Origin: CAZXPG01 sp964643145
Lineage (GTDB): Bacteria > Pseudomonadota > Alphaproteobacteria > Rickettsiales > Arcanibacteraceae
Direction: 5' to 3'
DNA length: 64,000 bases
NCBI GenBank assembly: GCA_964643145.1
Contig: CAZXPG010000001.1
Coordinates: forward strand, 1 to 64,000
Positions 59,176-64,000 of this stretch are shown piece by piece. How positions within the stretch are numbered: the stretch's first letter is position 1; each line of letters begins with the position of its first letter. A program made the translations under genes and the position numbers. The notes under the pieces are model-generated. The model was not told the origin of the DNA, did no database searches, and worked only from the letters and a program-made list of their open reading frames with translations.

Positions 59176-62100
59176 TAGAACGTATTTTACAATTCTCGCT
59201 GCGCCACAGATATTTGATTGCATTGCTGACAGCAGCTATAGCAGCCGTTGGGATATACTCGCTTAAGAATCTCCCTATTGATGCCGTGCCGGATATTACC
59301 AACAACCAGGTGCAAATCAATACGGTTGCTGCTGCCCTTTCACCGATGGAAGTCGAAAAGCAGGTGACATTTCCGGTGGAAACAGCACTCGCCGGTATTC
59401 CAGGGCTGGAATATACCCGTTCCATTTCCCGTAATGGCTTCTCGCAAGTGACCGCTGTTTTCAGTGATGATGTTGATATTTACTTTGCACGGGCGCAAGT
59501 GAATGAACGGCTGGCGGAAGCTAAGGAATCATTGCCTGCTGGCTCTGATTTACGCATGGGGGCGATTTCTACCGGCCTTGGCGAAATCTATATGTGGACG
59601 GTGGAATACGAACATCCAAAAGGCAAAGGGGCTACACCGAAGAACGGTGAGCCGGGGTGGCAAAGTGATGGCAGCTACCTTACTCCGGAAGGGCAGAAAC
59701 TTAAAGCCGACTATGAGCTGGCCTCGTATTTACGTACTGTGCAGGACTGGATTATCCGTCCACAGCTGAAAGGAGTGCCGGGGGTAGCCGGTGTGGATGC
59801 AATAGGCGGTTACGTGAAACAGTATCATGTGCAGCCCTATCCAGAAAGGCTGGTGGCATTAGGGCTAAGCTTTAGCCAGCTTGTTGAAGTCTTGGAAAAG
59901 AATAACCAGAGCGTGGGTGCCGGTTATATTGAAAAGGAAGGAGAAGCCTATGTTGTCCGTGCTGATGGGCGGATTAGCACAGGAGAGGAAATCGGTAATA
60001 TTGTTGTCACCACCCGTGGCGGTGTGCCTATTTACATGCGGGATATTGCTTCCGTAGGGATAGGCAAAGAACTGCGTACCGGTTCTGCCAGTGAGAACGG
60101 CGAAGAAGTGGTAGTTGGAACGGCACTCATGCTCATTGGAGCTAATAGCCGCACGGTGTCGAAAGCGGTGGATAGGAAAATCCAGGAAATCGCCAAATCA
60201 CTTCCAGCGGGCATTCATGCAAAAACGGTACTGAACCGTACAAAACTGGTAGATTCGACTATCGGCACGGTACAGAAAAACCTTGCCGAAGGTGCATTAC
60301 TGGTTATCGTGATTTTATTCCTCCTACTGGGGAACTTCCGCGCAGCGCTTATTACTGCCCTGGTTATCCCGCTTGCTATGCTAATGACTGCAACCGGCAT
60401 GGTAAGAGGCAATATCAGCGCAAACCTCATGAGCCTTGGCGCACTGGATTTCGGGCTGATTGTCGATGGCGCGGTGATTATTACCGAAAATGTGCTCAGG
60501 CATCTGGCAGAACGCCAGCATCAGCTGGGGCGTACCTTGGATATACGTGAACGGTTGAAAACTGTGATGGCAGCCAGTAAAGAAATGATACAGCCTTCCG
60601 TGTTCGGTCAAGCAATCATTATCATGGTCTATATCCCGCTGCTGACCTTCTCCGGCGTTGAAGGGAAAATGTTTGAGCCGATGGCACTCACCGTGATTAT
60701 CGCGCTGGTTGCCGCCTTCATCCTCTCTCTTACCTTTGTGCCTGCGATGATTGCTATTTTCATCACGGGCAAGGTGGAAGAGAAAGAAGGCAGGATTGTT
60801 GCTAAAGCTAAAAGCCATTATGAGCCGTTACTTAGCTTCTCATTGGCTAATCCGATGAAGGTAGTTGCGGGGGCAACAGCAGGATTTGTCTTGTCTCTGA
60901 TATTGCTTGCGACCATGGGACAGGAATTCATCCCGACACTCGATGAAAAGGATATTGCCATGCATGCCATGCGTATTCCGAACACCTCGCTTTCTGAGTC
61001 GCAGGATATGCAGTTTCGTGTAGAGAAAGCAGTCAGCAAGTTTAAAGAAGTAGCGTTTGTTTTTTCCAAAACCGGAACAGCAGAAATGGCGGCAGACCCA
61101 ATGCCACCGAATGTGTCAGACACGTTCATTATCCTAAAGCCCCAAAATGAATGGCCTGATTCCAGCCTTTCTAAACCAGAGCTGATTAACCGCATAGAAG
61201 AAGCCCTGAAGAAAGTGCCGGGGAATAATTACGAGTTTACCCAGCCTATCCAGATGCGCTTTAACGAACTGATTTCAGGGGTTCGTAGTGACGTGGCAGT
61301 GAAAGTTTATGGTGATGATTTTGAGGTCATGGAAAAAACCGCTGCCAGCATTATGCAAGTGCTGAAAGGCATAAAAGGTGCAGCCGATACTAAAATGGAG
61401 CAAACCAGCGGTCTGCCTTTCCTTGAAGTAAAACTGGATAGGCCAGCCATTAGCCGCTATGGGCTGAATGTCAGCGATGTGCTTGACGTGCTGACTATTG
61501 CTGTTGGAGGCCGGGAAGCGGGGCTTGTTTTCCAGGGAGACAGGCGTTTTGATATTATGGTGCGCCTCCCCGATAAACTGCGGCAGGATTTATCCGTGAT
61601 CGAAAATCTACCTATCTTATTACCGGATGAAAACGGTACTGAGGATGAAGAAAAGGCGGTGCCGCATAGCCGCCCGCAATATGTTCCACTTAGAGAAGTG
61701 GCAACCCTTTTCATGCTGGATGGACCAAACCAGATTAGCCGTGAAAACGGGAAACGCCGTATTGTCGTGCAAGCCAACGTGCGCGGACGTGACATTGGAT
61801 CATTTGTTACCGAAGCTCAGGAAGCTATGGATAGTAAGGTCAAGCTTCCGGCTGGTTACTGGCTGGAATGGGGCGGGCAATTTAAGAATTTGCAAGATGC
61901 CAAACAACGGCTTGGTGTAGTTGTACCTGCATGTTTCTTTATGATCTTTCTGCTACTCTTTACTGCTCTGGGGTCTGTAAAACAGGCACTACTGGTATTT
62001 AGCGGTGTGCCGCTTGCTCTGACCGGCGGTATTCTTACCCTATGGCTGCGTGGTATGCCGTTTTCCATCTCGGCAGCAGTAGGCTTTATTGCCCTTTCTG

Positions 62101-62438
62101 GCATCGCCGTACTCAATGGCCTTGTGATGATTTCCAGTATCAACCAGTTAGTGCGTGACGGGTTAAAACCCGATGATGCTATCCACCAGGGAGCACTCAC
62201 CCGTCTACGCCCCGTCCTGATGACCGCTCTTGTTGCTAGCCTCGGCTTTGTGCCGATGGCAATTGCAACAGGCAGCGGCGCAGAAGTGCAGAAACCACTG
62301 GCAACAGTGGTTATTGGCGGCCTGATCACCGCCACTGTCTTAACTCTTATGGTGCTGCCCGCACTGTATAAGCGTTTCCGTCTGGCAGAAGAAGTGACTG
62401 CTAAAGAAGACGCTCAAGCTCTAAACCATCAACTATAA
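59172..62438 (+). CDS. czcA: HME-RND heavy-metal efflux pump (CzcA/CusA family)
   Basis: A 1088-residue inner-membrane antiporter. N-terminal helix, two large periplasmic loops and 12 membrane helices follow the RND plan. The family motif LGALDFGLIVDGAVIITEN carries the acidic residues for proton-coupled transport. Early blocks such as DAVPDITNNQVQINT and NGFSQVTAVFSDDVDIYFARAQVNERLAEA are specific to the heavy-metal class. It contains short unusual inserts near residues 150-180 (PKGKGATPKNGEPGW). Likely substrates are Co, Zn, Cd or Ni; the exact metal is not determined. Confidence 0.95.
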   Translation: MIERILQFSLRHRYLIALLTAAIAAVGIYSLKNLPIDAVPDITNNQVQINTVAAALSPMEVEKQVTFPVETALAGIPGLEYTRSISRNGFSQVTAVFSDDVDIYFARAQVNERLAEAKESLPAGSDLRMGAISTGLGEIYMWTVEYEHPKGKGATPKNGEPGWQSDGSYLTPEGQKLKADYELASYLRTVQDWIIRPQLKGVPGVAGVDAIGGYVKQYHVQPYPERLVALGLSFSQLVEVLEKNNQSVGAGYIEKEGEAYVVRADGRISTGEEIGNIVVTTRGGVPIYMRDIASVGIGKELRTGSASENGEEVVVGTALMLIGANSRTVSKAVDRKIQEIAKSLPAGIHAKTVLNRTKLVDSTIGTVQKNLAEGALLVIVILFLLLGNFRAALITALVIPLAMLMTATGMVRGNISANLMSLGALDFGLIVDGAVIITENVLRHLAERQHQLGRTLDIRERLKTVMAASKEMIQPSVFGQAIIIMVYIPLLTFSGVEGKMFEPMALTVIIALVAAFILSLTFVPAMIAIFITGKVEEKEGRIVAKAKSHYEPLLSFSLANPMKVVAGATAGFVLSLILLATMGQEFIPTLDEKDIAMHAMRIPNTSLSESQDMQFRVEKAVSKFKEVAFVFSKTGTAEMAADPMPPNVSDTFIILKPQNEWPDSSLSKPELINRIEEALKKVPGNNYEFTQPIQMRFNELISGVRSDVAVKVYGDDFEVMEKTAASIMQVLKGIKGAADTKMEQTSGLPFLEVKLDRPAISRYGLNVSDVLDVLTIAVGGREAGLVFQGDRRFDIMVRLPDKLRQDLSVIENLPILLPDENGTEDEEKAVPHSRPQYVPLREVATLFMLDGPNQISRENGKRRIVVQANVRGRDIGSFVTEAQEAMDSKVKLPAGYWLEWGGQFKNLQDAKQRLGVVVPACFFMIFLLLFTALGSVKQALLVFSGVPLALTGGILTLWLRGMPFSISAAVGFIALSGIAVLNGLVMISSINQLVRDGLKPDDAIHQGALTRLRPVLMTALVASLGFVPMAIATGSGAEVQKPLATVVIGGLITATVLTLMVLPALYKRFRLAEEVTAKEDAQALNHQL

Positions 62439-62447
62439 AGGAAAAAT

Positions 62448-62687
62448 ATGAAACTATTACAATCACTCTCTTTATTCGCATTTCTTGCGCTGGTCAGCAT
62501 TGCTGGCAACCATCAGGCATATGCACATGATGACCATAAAGATGGCCAGCACAAGGAAGGTTCTGAAAAGCATAAAGAACATGCAGAAAAGGATCATAAA
62601 CATGAAAAAGGCGATGAGCATAAGAAAGATGATCATAACCATTCTCATGATGAGAAAAGTGATGCAGCCAAACCAGCTAAAAACTAA
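62448..62687 (+). CDS. His-rich periplasmic protein
   Basis: A 79-residue protein: signal peptide (LLQSLSLFAFLALVSIAGNHQAYA) then an almost pure His/Lys/Asp/Glu sequence with about 14 His residues. Likely a periplasmic metal buffer. AAGGA precedes the ATG. It follows the pump gene by 9 bases. Confidence 0.82.
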   Translation: MKLLQSLSLFAFLALVSIAGNHQAYAHDDHKDGQHKEGSEKHKEHAEKDHKHEKGDEHKKDDHNHSHDEKSDAAKPAKN

Positions 62688-62697
62688 GGAGAAAATT

Positions 62698-62970
62698 ATG
62701 CTAAAAATTGGATTAACTGTTGCAACGGCAGCATTATTACTTAGCGCTTGTGCTTCACAACCTGCGCCAACCCTTGAAGAAAAACTGGCAGGGAAAAGCC
62801 CGTCAGAACGTCAAGTTATCCTACGCGCAGAATGTAAGGATGAAGCAACAAAAGGGCATAAAGGTATGCAGATCCCTCGTGGATATGACACGACCTATGT
62901 TCCTCATGTGCAGCGCCTATCTAAAATCTGCAATGAAATGACTAACGCACCAGCAAATGGAGTTAAATAA
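62698..62970 (+). CDS. Small lipoprotein (first of pair)
   Basis: A 90-residue protein starting at ATG 62698 with AAGGAG upstream. Lipobox LLLSACAS shows a lipid-anchored product. The mature part has APTLEEKLAGKSPSERQVILRAECKDEA. It is paralogous to the next gene, which shares the LEEKLAGK(S/T)P motif. Found in a metal-efflux operon; role unknown. Confidence 0.82.
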   Translation: MLKIGLTVATAALLLSACASQPAPTLEEKLAGKSPSERQVILRAECKDEATKGHKGMQIPRGYDTTYVPHVQRLSKICNEMTNAPANGVK

Positions 62971-63215
62971 TGAAAATCACCCATATTTTATCAGGCTTAT
63001 CACTTATCTTACTAGCTACTGGCTGTGTGCAACAGCCAACATTAGAAGAAAAGCTTGCCGGAAAAACACCAGAGCAACGCAAAGAACTTCTTTTGCAGGA
63101 ATGTAAAGAAGAAGCTCCACGCGGCAGGAGAACGAATGTACTTCCTTATAAGAAGCATGTTCAGCACATGGATGAACTTTGTAATAAGATGCACCAAGAG
63201 ATGCCATCCAAATGA
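62970..63215 (+). CDS. Small lipoprotein (second of pair)
   Basis: An 81-residue lipoprotein with lipobox LLATGCVQ. Mature part begins QPTLEEKLAGKTPEQRKELLLQECKEEA. It shares about the same layout as its upstream paralogue, including a distal HVQHMDELCNKM versus HVQRLSKICNEM. Starts at TAATG and overlaps the CDF gene by ATGA. Confidence 0.82.
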   Translation: MKITHILSGLSLILLATGCVQQPTLEEKLAGKTPEQRKELLLQECKEEAPRGRRTNVLPYKKHVQHMDELCNKMHQEMPSK

Positions 63216-63829
63216 GTACTTCTTGCGGGGATCACTCATGCGATGAACAATCAGGCATATCCAAGCCGTATCGTAAGATACTTTGGATATGTCTGATTGC
63301 GAATGTTACTATGTTTGGGGTGCAGATTGTAGCCAGCCAGTTAGCACACTCCGTGTCGCTACTTGCCAATTCGCTTGATTTTCTTTCCGATGCAGCAAAT
63401 TACGGCATCAGTCTGTTTGTACTGGGTAAAACTATCCATATGAAAGCAAAAGCCTCAATTTTTAAAGGTCTTTCGCTTGGTGGGATAGGTGTATGGACTG
63501 CATTTGAAACCTTGCATCACAGTGTAGTGCAGGAGCTACCAGAACCGCTCATTATGACATATGTCAGTATAATAGCCCTTGCAGTAAATGTGGGCTGCGC
63601 AATGCTGCTGTTCAAATATCGCGGTGGTGACAGCAATACACGTTCTGTCTGGCTATGCAGCCGTAATGATGCGCTTGGCAATATTGCGGTTATGATTGCC
63701 GCGGCGGGCGTATTTGCTTCTCAGACAGTCTGGCCGGACGTTATCGTTGCTGCTGTCTTAGCATGGCTTGCGCTTTCAGCAGCATGGGAAATTCTGAAAC
63801 ACGCGCGTCAAGAGCTTTTAAGTGAGTAG
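63212..63829 (+). CDS. Short CDF-type cation transporter
   Basis: A 205-residue cation diffusion facilitator. Five or six membrane helices are visible. The metal site in helix 2 is SLDFLSDAAN (DxxxD) and in helix 5 CSRNDALGN, where Cys takes the place of the usual His. The C-terminal cytoplasmic domain of typical CDF proteins is absent. It likely moves Zn, Co or Cd from cytosol to periplasm for final export by the RND pump. Confidence 0.88.
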   Translation: MSTSCGDHSCDEQSGISKPYRKILWICLIANVTMFGVQIVASQLAHSVSLLANSLDFLSDAANYGISLFVLGKTIHMKAKASIFKGLSLGGIGVWTAFETLHHSVVQELPEPLIMTYVSIIALAVNVGCAMLLFKYRGGDSNTRSVWLCSRNDALGNIAVMIAAAGVFASQTVWPDVIVAAVLAWLALSAAWEILKHARQELLSE

Positions 63830-64000
63830 TGAGCAAAGCAAAATCAATGCTATGACAAGTGTTGATTCGCAAGAAGCATTTGCGAACAGTTCTCATTTGC
63901 CATTGACAGATGACGTGTGTTTAAGTTATAAAATAAGAGAAAATGAGAATCAATCTCATAAACATGGGCGACGCTTACTATATCATATGCAACGTAATTT
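63822..64000 (+). CDS. Partial open frame at the right edge
   Basis: A plus-strand frame starting at GTG 63822 (overlapping the CDF gene by 8 bases) or ATG 63852 is open to the window edge. It contains SQEAFANSSHLPLTDDVCLSYKI and HGRRLLYHMQRNF. I recognise no family, and the ribosome site is weak. It may be real, or the region may instead be the promoter of a gene beyond the edge, because a Fur-like palindrome falls inside it. Confidence 0.4.
   Translation, partial: MSSEQSKINAMTSVDSQEAFANSSHLPLTDDVCLSYKIRENENQSHKHGRRLLYHMQRN
63943..63959. promoter_or_regulatory. Fur-like palindrome
   Basis: ATGAGA and TCTCAT flank a 5-base centre, giving TGAGAAT-C-AATCTCA, close to the 7-1-7 Fur-type site. 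It could be the operator of a metal-responsive gene just beyond the right edge. It also lies inside an open frame, so it may be chance. Confidence 0.4.

Overview
The window reads as an accessory region of an alphaproteobacterial chromosome or large replicon of moderate to lowish GC. Evidence for the class: plasmid-partition RepB-like proteins next to a serine recombinase, a DUF2924 gene beside a large serine recombinase, DUF3489, a gene-transfer-agent-type holin, and a Sak4-type recombination ATPase. I cannot name the family or genus. I see no rRNA, tRNA or CRISPR array.

Layout. Positions 1-306 hold two broken gene pieces that match the internal helicase-primase and the last gene of the prophage described below. 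This looks like the scar of a related prophage that lost about 14 kb. Positions 811-6176 are an accessory island: a membrane protein with a ComEC-like metallo-beta-lactamase protein, a convergent N6-methyltransferase/HNH endonuclease pair (probable restriction-modification), a 2OG-Fe(II) oxygenase and a winged-helix regulator. Positions 6246-9633 are a translationally coupled cassette of a large serine recombinase and two ParB/RepB-like proteins. Positions 9647-11861 hold small XRE-type regulators with palindromic operators and small unknown genes.

Positions 11922-47186 are a siphovirus-like prophage read almost entirely on the minus strand. In transcription order it has a sigma-like protein, replication and recombination genes (Sak4-type ATPase, putative SSB, DEAH helicase, Cas4-like nuclease, helicase-primase, RuvC-like resolvase) and DNA methyltransferases. 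Packaging, head and tail genes follow: Nu1-like and GpA terminase subunits, gpW, portal, a protease-capsid fusion, tail tube, a frameshifted tail chaperone, tape measure, hub and two glycine-rich fibres. Lysis genes come last. A small plus-strand island (35302-36446) interrupts it. Positions 47425-56129 are a right accessory arm: GNAT and TfoX proteins, a YjzC-like peptide, a module of unknown protein/STAS-like protein/GHKL ATPase, a second serine recombinase with DUF2924, a LexA-like repressor and two unknown genes.

Positions 56185-63829 are a czc/cus-type heavy-metal efflux operon: outer-membrane factor, His-rich adaptor, small membrane protein, HME-RND pump, His-rich periplasmic protein, two related small lipoproteins and a short CDF transporter. 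A partial reading frame runs off the right edge.

The most notable signals are these. A canonical A AAA AAC slippery site joins the two tail-chaperone frames. A run of nine A's could fuse a Pro-rich peptide to a 2TM protein that has no good start of its own. A long second reading frame lies inside the C5 methyltransferase gene. Iteron-like palindromes lie between the helicase-primase and RuvC genes. The recombinase/ParB/ParB and GHKL/STAS-like modules have no function I can assign.
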